In this document: positions 34,793-45,161 of the stretch, in pieces
Layout: the number at the start of each line of letters is the position of its first letter
How positions within the stretch are numbered: position 1 is the stretch's first letter
Assembly (NCBI RefSeq): GCF_025725665.1
Contig: NZ_CP107009.1
Coordinates: forward strand, 3,224,001 to 3,288,000
Length of the DNA: 64,000 bases
Reading direction: 5' to 3'
DNA from: Halomonas sp. LR3S48
GTDB lineage: Bacteria; Pseudomonadota; Gammaproteobacteria; Pseudomonadales; Halomonadaceae
Notes under the pieces: generated by a model
What the model was told of the DNA's origin: nothing
Seen by the model: the letters and a program-made list of their open reading frames with translations, nothing else
The model's database searches: none
Position numbers and translations under genes: made by a program

Positions 34793-36037
34793 ATGCCCCT
34801 TGCCGTAGCAAAAGGACTTACCGCAAGACTGTTGTGCACGCTCTCCCTCGCCCTGCTGGTGACGGGAGGCGGCGCGGCAGCCGCCGAGACTCTCTCACGA
34901 GAGGAACGCATGGAACTCGACCTCTCGGAATACCGCGTCACCGACACGGATGCCGGCTATTTCGATGTCGAAGCACGCATGGCGCTGCTGGATGAGACCG
35001 ACAATTCGATCCTGCTGCAACAGAAAGACGAGCTCACACTGGGACCCAGCTGTCGCCAGATGCTCAACTTCGAGCCGATAACCACACGCGGAGGGATACC
35101 GGGTTTCTATCCCAACCCCGAGGAGTGGGAGCTGGCCACCGAGCCCCTCTTCGCTTTCGAGGACAGCGTATCGGTACTGGCCGGCGCCTTCGTCGCCAGC
35201 GGCGACAACTTCTATGCCGACTGCCTGGTGCGCTTCCTGCACGGCTGGGCCGAAGCCAAGGCACTGACCACCTTCGTCTTCGACCCGAACGACCCTCAGG
35301 CCTGGTTCGCCGCGGAATCGATGCTGTTCGCCGCCGCCATGGCCTATTCCATCGTGCGTCCCTACGTGGATGGCTACGAGGAGGAGCGCGCCGAGATCGA
35401 GCAGTGGCTGCACGGTCTTGCTCTGCAGCACTCGGCGTTTCCCGGCGAGGAGGAGGAGAGCTGCTGCAACAACCATTTCTATCGTCGCGCGCTCTACGCC
35501 AGCATGATCGGCGTACTGGTGGAGGACGACGACCTGTTCCGCTTCGGCGTCAGCGCCATCTATTCGGCGCTGCACGACATGACCGAGGAGGGCGCCCTGC
35601 CCCTCGAGGTGAGTCGCGGCCGGCGCGCGACCCACTACCAGAACTATGCGCTCAACTACCTCGTCACCAACATGCAGGTCATTCAGCGCCAGGGCTACGA
35701 CATCTTCGACCTCGAGTACGAAGGCAATGACATTCACGAGGCCGTCGATTACCTGTTCCGCATCCTCGACAACCCCGAGGCACTGGGCGACTACGCACCG
35801 CTGGAACAATTCACCGGGTTTCTGCGGGATCCCCAGTATTTCACCTGGATGGATATCTACCTCGCCCGCTTCGACCATCCGCAGATGGCCCGTTTCATTA
35901 CCCGGGTGCGTCCCACTTACAACCGCAGCGCCGGCGGTTTCATCACCTTCTATTTCATGGATCCCGATGCCCAGCAGCACGTCTACATGGACGAGGAGCA
36001 GCGACGCACCGAAGCCTTCCGCGGCTTGAGCAATTGA
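34793..36037 (+). CDS. AlgL-like PL5 polysaccharide lyase
   Basis: A 414-residue periplasmic protein; signal peptide ends near GGGAAAAE (residue 32). It has the alpha/alpha-barrel PL5 pattern of AlgL: YADCLVRFLHGWAEAKALT, then CCNNHFYRRALYAS with the Asn-Asn-His triad at 226-228, and RGRRATHYQNYALNYL, where Arg278 and Tyr285 align with the AlgL catalytic Arg and Tyr. Most PL5 enzymes cut polymannuronate; at least one characterised Stenotrophomonas PL5 enzyme (Smlt1473) also cuts polyglucuronate. In alginate producers AlgL clears polymer trapped in the periplasm; the same role is likely here. Two adjacent Cys (224-225) before the NNH motif are unusual. Confidence 0.82.
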   Translation: MPLAVAKGLTARLLCTLSLALLVTGGGAAAAETLSREERMELDLSEYRVTDTDAGYFDVEARMALLDETDNSILLQQKDELTLGPSCRQMLNFEPITTRGGIPGFYPNPEEWELATEPLFAFEDSVSVLAGAFVASGDNFYADCLVRFLHGWAEAKALTTFVFDPNDPQAWFAAESMLFAAAMAYSIVRPYVDGYEEERAEIEQWLHGLALQHSAFPGEEEESCCNNHFYRRALYASMIGVLVEDDDLFRFGVSAIYSALHDMTEEGALPLEVSRGRRATHYQNYALNYLVTNMQVIQRQGYDIFDLEYEGNDIHEAVDYLFRILDNPEALGDYAPLEQFTGFLRDPQYFTWMDIYLARFDHPQMARFITRVRPTYNRSAGGFITFYFMDPDAQQHVYMDEEQRRTEAFRGLSN

Positions 36038-36076
36038 GCAAGCGACCTGAAAACCACACATCACAGAGGGGAACAC

Positions 36077-38713
36077 ATGGAACGGACAACGAACAGGACT
36101 TTACTCGTCCCCTCGCTGCGGATGACCGCAGCGCTAATCGTGTCGGCATGGCTTGTCGGCTGTGCCGCCCCGGGAGGCTCTGCTCCCGGCGGGCATGCCC
36201 CGCCCGTCCCGGCAGGATATGAAGCCTGGTTCGGCGGCGTCATCGACGCCGATATCTCCGGCCGGGACTGGGACGTCATCGACTACAGCCAGCGGCTGAT
36301 CGAAGAGGAGCGCTACGAGGAAGCCATGGAGCAACTCGACGCACTGATGGCACGCAACGTCATGCCGGCTTTCTATGAGGCGGGCAAGCTCTACGAACGC
36401 GGCATCGGCGTCGAAGAGAATCCCGCAAAAGCGGCCGAGCTCTACGGCAAGGCGCTGGAGCTGCAGTCCGCCATACACGGCCATGCCTCGCTGCACCTCG
36501 GGCGACTGTATCAGGAAGGTCGCGGCGTCGCGCAAAACGATGTGCTGGCCTATCACCTGCTCAAGCAAGCCGTGGAAGCGAATATCGAGCAGGACGCCGA
36601 GGTCCGGCTGGCCGAGCTGTTGGCCAGTGGCGGCGAGAATGTCGAAGCCGACCCGGAAATGGCCAAGCAGCTCTACGAGCGCGCCGCCGCCCAGGGAGAC
36701 TCAAAGGCGCTGGAAGCATTGGCCAAAGCGCACTCCCCCGGTGGCTGGCTGGAAGAGGACCCTGCCGCGGTCATGGACTACGGCCAGCGCTATGCCGAGA
36801 CGCTCGAAACACAGGCCAGCACCGGCGACACCGGCGCCATGCTGCAACTGGCGTCGCTCTACTCGGCAGAGGGACTGCTCGGCGATCAACCCGAGCAGCG
36901 CGTCCGCTGGCTGCGCCAGGCCGCCGAGGCCGGCGACGTCAACGCCTTGGCTCGTGCCGGACGCGAGATGGTCGAGGCCGGCGATACCGCCGGAGGCATG
37001 GAGCTGCTCGAGGAAGCCGCCGCTGATGGACACGTCGATGCCATGACGTACTACGGCGAGGCGCTGCTGGAAGGCAGCGTCGGCCGACCGCAGCCGGTAC
37101 TCGCCGAGCGCTGGCTGCAAGCAGCGATCGAAGCGGGTTCGGTGGATGCCCAGGTGATACTCGGCCGCGCGCTCGTCGAAGGAGAGGGTGGGCTCAACGA
37201 CCTGCCCCGCGGCATGAACCTGCTCGAACAGGCGGCCCAACAGGACCATCCGCTGGCGCTGGCCCAACTGGGCTCGCTCTATCTCGATGATGAGCGGGTC
37301 GCCGGCCAGCCCTACATTGCCGTCGATTATCTCGAACGCGGTCACGCACTCGGCCATCCATGGGCGACCCAGCAACTCGGCGAGGCCTATCTCAAGGGCC
37401 GCGGCGTGGCTCAGGATCCCGCACGGGGCGAGGAGCTGTTACGCCAGGCCGCCGAACGTGGACAATCGGGGGCGATGCGACTACTGGGTGAAGCCTACCT
37501 GGACGAGGAGAGTCACGCTTTCGAACCCAGCCGCGGCGAGGAGCTGCTGCGCCAGGCCGCCCAGGCCGGCGATACCACGGCGATGACCCTGCTCGGCGAA
37601 GCCTACCTGGAAGGGCCGCTGCCGGAAGACCCTTCCCAGGGTATTCAGCTGCTCACCCAGGCCGCCGAACAGGGAGATGCCTATGCCATGGTGGTTCTCG
37701 GTCGCGCCTATCGCAACGGCAGCGGCGTCGAGCGCGACCTGAACGAGGCCAACCGCTGGCTGACCCGGGCTCAGGAGGCAGGGCACGAATCCGCCGACGA
37801 AGCCCTCACCTACTTGCAGCGCGACCTGGGCGCCCAAGGCAACATCGAGGCGCTCGTGGCCGCTGCGGAGGATGGCCATCCCGGCGCAATGGCCGACCTC
37901 GGTCGTGCCTTCCTCAACGGTGAGGGTGTCCAGCAGGACCAGGGACGGGCCGAATACTGGCTAGGGCAGGCCCACCAGGCGGGCCATGCCGGCGCGGGCG
38001 CCAGTCTTGGCCGGATGTACATGGACCGGGGCGACACCGAACGTGCCATCGAGTATCTGGAAGCCGCCGTGGCCCGTGGCCACGCCGGAGCCCGCAGCAG
38101 CCTGGGCGAAGCTTACCTGACCGGAGACGGCGTCGAGCGCGATGTGGAGCGAGGCATGGAGCTGCTGACCGCCGCCGCCGAATCGGGTGATCCCAACGCT
38201 GCCTTCCTGCTGGGCGAGGCCTACCAGAACGGCGACGGCGTGGAGCAGGACGCCGAACAGGCCGAACGCTGGTACCGTCAGGCCAGCGATGCCGGCGCCA
38301 TCCACGCGCGCGTCGGATTGGGGCTCGCGCTGATGCGTGGTGACGGCGCCATTGCCCAAGACGTCGAGGAAGGCCATGCCCTGCTGCTCGAGGCCGCTGA
38401 ACAGGGCCATCCGGGTGCCCAGGCCTCCCTCGGCCGCGAATACCTGCGTGGCGAGAACGTCGAGGCCGACCCGGAACGCGGAGCCAATTACCTCTACGAG
38501 GCCGCAAGCCAAGGGCATCGCAGTGCGCGCCTCTCCCTCGCCCAGGCCTATCTCTCTGCCCGCGGACTGGAGCACGCCAACCAGCAACAGGCGCTGCTAT
38601 GGCTCGACGACGTCTTCGAGAGCGAAGGACAGATGGCCGTCGAGACGCTGCGTCAGCTACTTACCGACGAGGAAGCCCTCGCCGCCGCCGCCGAGGTGGA
38701 GGTGGATGAGTGA
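36077..38713 (+). CDS. AlgK-like Sel1-repeat outer-membrane lipoprotein, very large
   Basis: An 878-residue lipoprotein: signal with lipobox LVGC, lipidated Cys at residue 29. Nearly all the rest is about twenty Sel1-type TPR-like repeats of roughly 36 residues, built on LGxAYLxGxGVxxDxxxAxxLLxxAAxxGxxxA. AlgK, which helps place and hold the AlgE secretion pore, has the same fold but is about 475 residues. Here it is the last gene of the operon, 39 bases after the PL5 gene, and a strong bidirectional terminator follows. It could span the periplasm as a scaffold. The C-terminal tail is acidic (AAAAEVEVDE). Confidence 0.82.
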   Translation: MERTTNRTLLVPSLRMTAALIVSAWLVGCAAPGGSAPGGHAPPVPAGYEAWFGGVIDADISGRDWDVIDYSQRLIEEERYEEAMEQLDALMARNVMPAFYEAGKLYERGIGVEENPAKAAELYGKALELQSAIHGHASLHLGRLYQEGRGVAQNDVLAYHLLKQAVEANIEQDAEVRLAELLASGGENVEADPEMAKQLYERAAAQGDSKALEALAKAHSPGGWLEEDPAAVMDYGQRYAETLETQASTGDTGAMLQLASLYSAEGLLGDQPEQRVRWLRQAAEAGDVNALARAGREMVEAGDTAGGMELLEEAAADGHVDAMTYYGEALLEGSVGRPQPVLAERWLQAAIEAGSVDAQVILGRALVEGEGGLNDLPRGMNLLEQAAQQDHPLALAQLGSLYLDDERVAGQPYIAVDYLERGHALGHPWATQQLGEAYLKGRGVAQDPARGEELLRQAAERGQSGAMRLLGEAYLDEESHAFEPSRGEELLRQAAQAGDTTAMTLLGEAYLEGPLPEDPSQGIQLLTQAAEQGDAYAMVVLGRAYRNGSGVERDLNEANRWLTRAQEAGHESADEALTYLQRDLGAQGNIEALVAAAEDGHPGAMADLGRAFLNGEGVQQDQGRAEYWLGQAHQAGHAGAGASLGRMYMDRGDTERAIEYLEAAVARGHAGARSSLGEAYLTGDGVERDVERGMELLTAAAESGDPNAAFLLGEAYQNGDGVEQDAEQAERWYRQASDAGAIHARVGLGLALMRGDGAIAQDVEEGHALLLEAAEQGHPGAQASLGREYLRGENVEADPERGANYLYEAASQGHRSARLSLAQAYLSARGLEHANQQQALLWLDDVFESEGQMAVETLRQLLTDEEALAAAAEVEVDE

Positions 38714-38763
38714 ACTGCGTCTCTCGGGGCGTTCTGGGGCAGGCCCGACAGGGCCTTGCACAC

Positions 38764-38797
38764 AAAAAGGCCGGCACTTGGTGCCGGCCTTTATCTT
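38764..38797. terminator. Bidirectional intrinsic terminator (exopolysaccharide operon / purA)
   Basis: Perfect 12-bp stem AAAGGCCGGCAC / GTGCCGGCCTTT (38766-38777 with 38781-38792), loop TTG. T-rich on the plus side (TTTATCTTT) and preceded by A5, giving a U-tract on the minus strand for purA. Confidence 0.9.
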
Positions 38798-38818
38798 TCT
38801 CGTCATGCTCAGGCGTGT

Positions 38819-40213
<1,395 letters not shown>

Positions 40214-40237
40214 TCAGGCGTCAGCGCGTGCCAACAC

Positions 40238-41413
40238 CTAGAGTGCTTCCGTCTGCCAACGTCCATCGGCCAGAACCAGCCGCAGGCTGCAGCGGTGCGC
40301 TTCGGGCGGCGTCGCCTGCCCCGGCAGCGCCTGTACCACACGGTGCCCGCCATCGCGCAGCGATGCGATCGCCTCTGTCACGCCCTCACCGTCAGCGGGC
40401 GCCCAGATACCGTCACGGGCCGGCTCACTCTGTACCAGCGTGGCGAGCAGTTTCAGGTCCATTGAAAAACCGGTGGCGGGGCGTGCTCGTCCGAAGGCTC
40501 GCCCGGTATCGTCATAGCGACCACCCTTGGCCAGCGCCTGGCCGTAGCCCGGCACGAAAGCCGCGAACATCATTCCGGTGTGGTATTGGTAGCCACGCAG
40601 TTCGGCCAGGTCGAAGTAGAGCTCGACCTCGGGATGCTCTTCCGCCACGCCCTGGTGCAACGCCTTGAGCTGCGCCAGGGCCTCGGCCACGGCTGCTGGG
40701 GCATCGGCAAAGGTATCACGCGCACTGTCCAGCACCTCGGCCCCACCGTGCAGGCGACCCAGCGCTCGAAACATATCGGCCAGCGCCGGGTCGGACACGC
40801 TCGCCTCGACCTGTTGGGCCAGGGCCCCCGGCGACTTGAGTTCGAGCGCCTCGAACAACGCACGCTCCTGGTCGGGTTCCAATGCGGCCGCCTGTACCAG
40901 GCTACGATAGATGCCGATATGGCCCAACGCCAGATGCAACTCACCGGCACCTGCGGCCTTGAGGCTCAGCAACGCCAGACTCAGGATCTCGAGGTCCGCT
41001 TCCAGGCCGGCATGGCCGAACAGCTCGACGCCCACCTGTACCGGGCTGCGCCCCCCCTGGTGCTGGTCGGCCTTGGCCCGCAGTACGTTGGTGCAATAGC
41101 ACAGCCTGGCCGGACCCTGGTGGCGCATGGAGTGGGCGTCCATGCGTGCCACCTGTGGCGTCACATCGGCGCTCACCCCCATCAGGCGACCGGTGAGCTG
41201 GTCGGTCAGCTTGAAGGTCTGCAGGTCCAGGTCGGTGCCGGTGCCGGTCAACAGGGAATCGAGGAATTCCACCGGGGGCGGCATCACCTGGTCGTATCCC
41301 CAACGGTAGTAGAGATCGAGCAGCGTCCGGCGCAACTCCTCCATGCGGCTCGCCTGGGGCGGCAGCACTTCATCCATGCCGTCGGGCAGCAGCCAGCGGT
41401 CAGCAATGGTCAT
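40238..41413 (-). CDS. hisZ: HisZ, ATP phosphoribosyltransferase regulatory subunit
   Basis: A 391-residue HisRS-like protein starting MTIADRWLLPDGMDEVLPPQASRMEELRRTLLDLYYRWGYDQVMPP. Class II synthetase-like blocks are present (DLQTFKLTDQLTGRLMGVSADVTPQVARM; ARLCYCTNVLRAK; GRYDDTGRAFGRARPATGFSMDL), but no anticodon-binding domain follows, which distinguishes HisZ from HisRS. With short-form HisG it makes the first enzyme of histidine synthesis. The 585-residue frame to 41995 is an artefact of read-through into the hflC antisense. Confidence 0.93.
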   Translation of the reverse strand: MTIADRWLLPDGMDEVLPPQASRMEELRRTLLDLYYRWGYDQVMPPPVEFLDSLLTGTGTDLDLQTFKLTDQLTGRLMGVSADVTPQVARMDAHSMRHQGPARLCYCTNVLRAKADQHQGGRSPVQVGVELFGHAGLEADLEILSLALLSLKAAGAGELHLALGHIGIYRSLVQAAALEPDQERALFEALELKSPGALAQQVEASVSDPALADMFRALGRLHGGAEVLDSARDTFADAPAAVAEALAQLKALHQGVAEEHPEVELYFDLAELRGYQYHTGMMFAAFVPGYGQALAKGGRYDDTGRAFGRARPATGFSMDLKLLATLVQSEPARDGIWAPADGEGVTEAIASLRDGGHRVVQALPGQATPPEAHRCSLRLVLADGRWQTEAL

Positions 41414-41475
41414 GTCGTCAATCCTGCAAGGCGATTTGGGCGGGCAAAAAAAGACTCGATGGCGAAAATGGCCCA

Positions 41476-41500
41476 CAAAAAAACCGGGCCACGCCCGGTT
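41476..41500 (-). terminator. Intrinsic terminator of hflK-hflC
   Basis: On the minus strand AACCGGGC / GCCCGGTT (41493-41500 with 41482-41489), loop of three, followed by eight T residues in all. A second hairpin, GAGGAAGCCG / CGGCTTCCTC (41551-41560 with 41577-41586), lies between it and the hflC stop. Confidence 0.88.
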
Positions 41501-41591
41501 CAAGGATTCTATCACGTTTGGCGGCCGGTTGAACCCCGCCCGCCCAATGCGAGGAAGCCGACTTCGCTCCTGCGGCCGGCTTCCTCCAGGC

Positions 41592-42476
41592 TTATTCCCC
41601 GTTCTGGATGCCCGGGCTTCGCAGGTAACGGAAGAAGTCGCTGGTCGGGTCGAGTACCAGCATGTCCCGCTCGCCGTCGAAGCTATTGCGATAGGCGTTG
41701 AGGCTGCGCCAGAAGGAGAAAAACTCCGCATTCTGGCCGTATGCCTCGGAGAAGATCGCCGCCGCTTCGGCATCCCCTTCACCGCGCAGGGTCTCGGCCC
41801 GCTCGGTGGCCTGGGCCAGCAGCACCTGGCGACGACGGTCGGCGTTGGCACGGATGCGCTCGGACTCTTCCTGACCCTGGGCGCGCCACTCTCGCGCCTC
41901 GCGTTCACGCTCGGAGCGCATACGCTCGAAAACCGCCGAAGAGACATCCTCGGGCAGGTCGATGCGCTTGACGCGAATATCGAGGATCGACACACCGAGC
42001 TCTTCGCGCATCAGCGAATCGAGTTCCTGGGTCGGCCTGATCATCAGGTCGTCGCGGCGCTCGGCGATGATCTGCTGCAGATCCAGGCGGCCGAACTCGT
42101 TACGCAGGCTTTCGTCGACCCGCGGCTGAATCAGGCGGATCGCCATCATCTCGTCGCCTGCCGTGGCCTCATAGTAGCGAGTGGGATTGACCACCTGCCA
42201 CTTGACGTAGGAATCGACGATCACCGCTTTCTGTTCAAGGGTCAGGTAGCGGCTGGTATCGGTATCCAGCGTCAGCACCCGAGTGTCGAACTTGCGAACT
42301 GTCTGGGTGATCGGCACCTTGAAGTGCAGCCCGGGCTGGATGTTCTCTTCGATGACTTCACCGAAGCGCAACTTGACGGCTCGCTCGGTTTCGTCGACCA
42401 CATAGAGGCTGTTGCTGGCGAGCCAGGCAACGGCAGCGAGGCCACCCACGATGATCAAGGAACGGTTGTTGACCAT
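41592..42476 (-). CDS. hflC: HflC, FtsH-regulating SPFH protein
   Basis: A 294-residue inner-membrane protein: one N-terminal helix (SLIIVGGLAAVAWLASNSLYVV) and a periplasmic SPFH/prohibitin domain (DETERAVKLRFGEV ... PGLHFKVPITQTVRKFDTRVLTLD), then a long helical segment rich in Arg/Glu (RSEREREAREWRAQGQEESERIRANAD). With HflK it encloses and modulates the FtsH protease. Its ATG directly follows the hflK TAA with no gap. Confidence 0.96.
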   Translation of the reverse strand: MVNNRSLIIVGGLAAVAWLASNSLYVVDETERAVKLRFGEVIEENIQPGLHFKVPITQTVRKFDTRVLTLDTDTSRYLTLEQKAVIVDSYVKWQVVNPTRYYEATAGDEMMAIRLIQPRVDESLRNEFGRLDLQQIIAERRDDLMIRPTQELDSLMREELGVSILDIRVKRIDLPEDVSSAVFERMRSEREREAREWRAQGQEESERIRANADRRRQVLLAQATERAETLRGEGDAEAAAIFSEAYGQNAEFFSFWRSLNAYRNSFDGERDMLVLDPTSDFFRYLRSPGIQNGE

Positions 42477-43700
42477 TTAGCGGCCCTCCCTGCGGATACC
42501 ACCGGTGTTACCGCCCTGCGACGATGAAGACGTCCGCAGGCGCTCGAGCACGCGCGGGTCGAGCTCACCGCTTTCGCCGCGTGCCGCCTCGTCGCCGCCT
42601 TCGCCACCCGTTCCTCCGGGCCGCTGGTCGAGCGGCAGGTACATCAGCGGTGCATCGTCGCGCACGTCGACCAATACCTTCGGCGTACGGGCGAAGACGT
42701 CCGCCATGGCGTCGATATAGAGGCGCTCGCGCATGATCTCCGGCGCATTATCGTATTGAACCAATAGCGCGTTGAAGCGGTTGACCTGACCCTGGGCTTC
42801 GGCCACTACCGACTCACGATAGCCCTGGCCCTGTTCGACCAGGCGCTGGGCCTGACCCTGAGCGGCCGGGATGATGGCATTGGCGTAGGCCATACCTTCG
42901 TTGATGGTCCGCTGGCGATCCTCGCGGGCCCGGATCACGTCGTCGAAGGCATCGATGACGGGTGCCGGCGCCGAAGTCGACTCGATGTTGATCGTTTGCA
43001 GACGAATGCCGGTGCCGTAGCTGTCCAGATAGGTCTGCAGGCGGCTCGCCACGGAGCTGCCGAGGATCTCGCGACCGGAGGTCAGGATCTCGATCATGTC
43101 GGTGCCGCCGACCACGTGACGCAATGCGGAATCCAGCGCGTTCTCGATAGAAAGCTGCGGGTTGCGCACGTTGAGCACGAAGTCGCGCGGGTCGTTGACC
43201 TGGTACTGGGCCGAGATCTCGACCTCGACGATGTTCTCGTCGCGAGTCAACATCGCCTGTGTCTGGGTCAACGAGCGTACGCGGGTCACGTTGACCATGC
43301 GCACGTCGTCTATCAGCGGCGGGTTCCAGTGCAGACCGGGGCCCACCACGGTCTGGTACTCGCCGAAACGCAGCACCACGCCGCGTTCGGCCTGGTCGAC
43401 CAGGTAGAAGCCCATCGCCCCCCAAATGCCCAGTGCAATGATGAGCAGCAGCCCGGGAAGTGCAAAGGTGTTGCGCGGGCGCCCCCCTCCCTTGCCGCCA
43501 CGGCCACCGCCACCCTTGCCACCACGGCCACCGAGCATGCTGTTGAGCTTGTCCTGAAACTTCTTCAGGGCCTCGTCAAGGTCGGGTGGCCCCTGGTTGC
43601 CCCCGCGGTTGCCACCGCCGCCGCCATTTCCACCGCCGCGTCGGCCCCCGCCACTCCAGGGGTCGTTCTGGTTTCCGCCACCCGGCTCATTCCAAGCCAT
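42477..43700 (-). CDS. hflK: HflK, FtsH-regulating SPFH protein
   Basis: A 407-residue partner of HflC. The first 75 residues are a cytoplasmic Gly/Asn-rich tail (MAWNEPGGGNQNDPWSGGG...), longer and more Gly-rich than a core domain needs but typical of HflK. Transmembrane helix at about 80-100, then the SPFH domain (DQAERGVVLRFGEYQTVVGPGLHWNPPLIDDV) and a helical region with QGYRESVVAEAQGQVNRF. The frame to 43730 is trimmed to the family start MAWNEP. Confidence 0.96.
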   Translation of the reverse strand: MAWNEPGGGNQNDPWSGGGRRGGGNGGGGGNRGGNQGPPDLDEALKKFQDKLNSMLGGRGGKGGGGRGGKGGGRPRNTFALPGLLLIIALGIWGAMGFYLVDQAERGVVLRFGEYQTVVGPGLHWNPPLIDDVRMVNVTRVRSLTQTQAMLTRDENIVEVEISAQYQVNDPRDFVLNVRNPQLSIENALDSALRHVVGGTDMIEILTSGREILGSSVASRLQTYLDSYGTGIRLQTINIESTSAPAPVIDAFDDVIRAREDRQRTINEGMAYANAIIPAAQGQAQRLVEQGQGYRESVVAEAQGQVNRFNALLVQYDNAPEIMRERLYIDAMADVFARTPKVLVDVRDDAPLMYLPLDQRPGGTGGEGGDEAARGESGELDPRVLERLRTSSSSQGGNTGGIRREGR

Positions 43701-43836
43701 ACGTCGTCTCCACTCTGCGTTACCTCCCAAGCGGCCTCTCGTAACGCCGCAAGGGATGGTCGGTTGCTATCCTGTAGGGACACCCGAGGGCGCCTGATGC
43801 CGTTGTTTTCAGGAAAAAAGCCAATCCAGCCGGTTG

Positions 43837-45153
43837 TCATGCATCCCACACCGGCCTTTCGTGCAGCTCGGACGGCAGGTAGTCCTCTGCACGCTCTCCC
43901 AAGCGGGCCATCAACTGCAGGAAGTCGCGTCGAGGCAGGCGTACATCGAGCCGTACCTTACCGCCCTCTTCGTAATGTTCTTCTCGCACGGCACAAAGCT
44001 CGTGCAGACCCGCTCTCAAGCGACCCTGTTGTGGCGCCAGATGCAGGCTGAAATCGATGACATCCTCGGCCAGGCACTCCGAGAGGGCCTGGCCGAGCAG
44101 TTCCAGCCCACGCCCATCGCGTGCCGACAGCCACACCACTTCGGGCCGGCCCTGCCCATCGCGCTCTATCCGCGGCGCGCTGTCGAGCAGGTCGATCTTG
44201 TTCATTACCTTGAGCATCGGCACGCCAAGCGCACCGATCTCGTCAAGCACACCTTCGACCTGAGCCACGTTGAGCTCGCGGTCGGGGTCGGCGGCATCGA
44301 TCACGTGCACCAGCAGCGACGCTTCGGCCGCTTCCTGAAGCGTGGCCTGGAAGGCCTCCACCAACTTGTGCGGGAGATGACGAATGAAGCCCACGGTATC
44401 CGCCAACACCACGGGGCCGACATCACCGACCTCCAACCGTCGCAGAGTCGGATCGAGCGTAGCGAACAACTGGTCGGCCGCATAGACCTTCGCTTCCGTC
44501 AGCGCATTGAACAGCGTCGACTTGCCGGCATTGGTATAGCCGACCAGCGACACGCTGGGGATCTCTGCCCGAGCCCGCGCACGGCGGTTCTGGCTGCGCT
44601 GGCTGCGCACCTTGTCGAGCCGCTTGTGGATCGCCTTGATGCGCGCCCGCAACAGCCGACGGTCGGTCTCGAGCTGCGTCTCGCCGGGACCGCGCAGGCC
44701 GATACCACCCTTCTGGCGCTCCAGGTGGGTCCAGCCCCGAACCAGACGAGTGGACATGTACTCCAGCTGGGCCAGCTCGACCTGCAGCTTGCCCTCATGG
44801 GTACGCGCCCGCTGGGCGAAGATATCGAGAATCAGCCCCGTACGGTCCAGTACCCGGCACTTGAGTTCTCGCTCCAGGTTACGTTCCTGGGAGGGGCTCA
44901 AGCCATGGTTGAAGATGACGAGTTCGGCGCCATGCACCGATAGCGCCTCGCGCAGCTCCTCGAGCTTGCCGCTGCCTATGTAGGTGCGCGAATCGGGCCG
45001 ATGCCGGCTGCCGGTAAGCAGCATGGCCGGCTCGGCGCCGGCGGAACGGACCAGTTCCAAGAACTCGCCCGGATCCTCGCGTTCCCGCTCGTCCTGGAAG
45101 TCGACATGGACCAGTACTGCCGTTTCGCCGGCATTGGGTCGTTCAAAAAACAA
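43837..45153 (-). CDS. hflX: HflX, ribosome-splitting GTPase
   Basis: A 438-residue Obg-HflX family GTPase. N-terminal HflX domain (MFFERPNAGETAVLVHVDF ... TYIGSGKLEEL ... ELVIFNHGLSPSQERNLERELKCRVLDRTGLILDIFAQRARTHEGKLQVELAQL), a charged linker, and a G domain with GYTNAGKSTLFNAL, DTVGF and NKID. It splits stalled or hibernating ribosomes, notably in heat stress. It starts with TTG at 45153: the residues after it match the E. coli start region and GAGG lies upstream; no ATG fits. The hfq gene is eight bases upstream. Confidence 0.94.
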   Translation of the reverse strand: MFFERPNAGETAVLVHVDFQDEREREDPGEFLELVRSAGAEPAMLLTGSRHRPDSRTYIGSGKLEELREALSVHGAELVIFNHGLSPSQERNLERELKCRVLDRTGLILDIFAQRARTHEGKLQVELAQLEYMSTRLVRGWTHLERQKGGIGLRGPGETQLETDRRLLRARIKAIHKRLDKVRSQRSQNRRARARAEIPSVSLVGYTNAGKSTLFNALTEAKVYAADQLFATLDPTLRRLEVGDVGPVVLADTVGFIRHLPHKLVEAFQATLQEAAEASLLVHVIDAADPDRELNVAQVEGVLDEIGALGVPMLKVMNKIDLLDSAPRIERDGQGRPEVVWLSARDGRGLELLGQALSECLAEDVIDFSLHLAPQQGRLRAGLHELCAVREEHYEEGGKVRLDVRLPRRDFLQLMARLGERAEDYLPSELHERPVWDA

Positions 45154-45161
45154 TCAATACC

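Noticed and set aside
40238..41995. A 585-residue HisZ with a long N-terminal extension
   Set aside because: The extra 194 residues are Arg/Ser/Pro-rich antisense of hflC and cross its terminator; the family start is at 41413.
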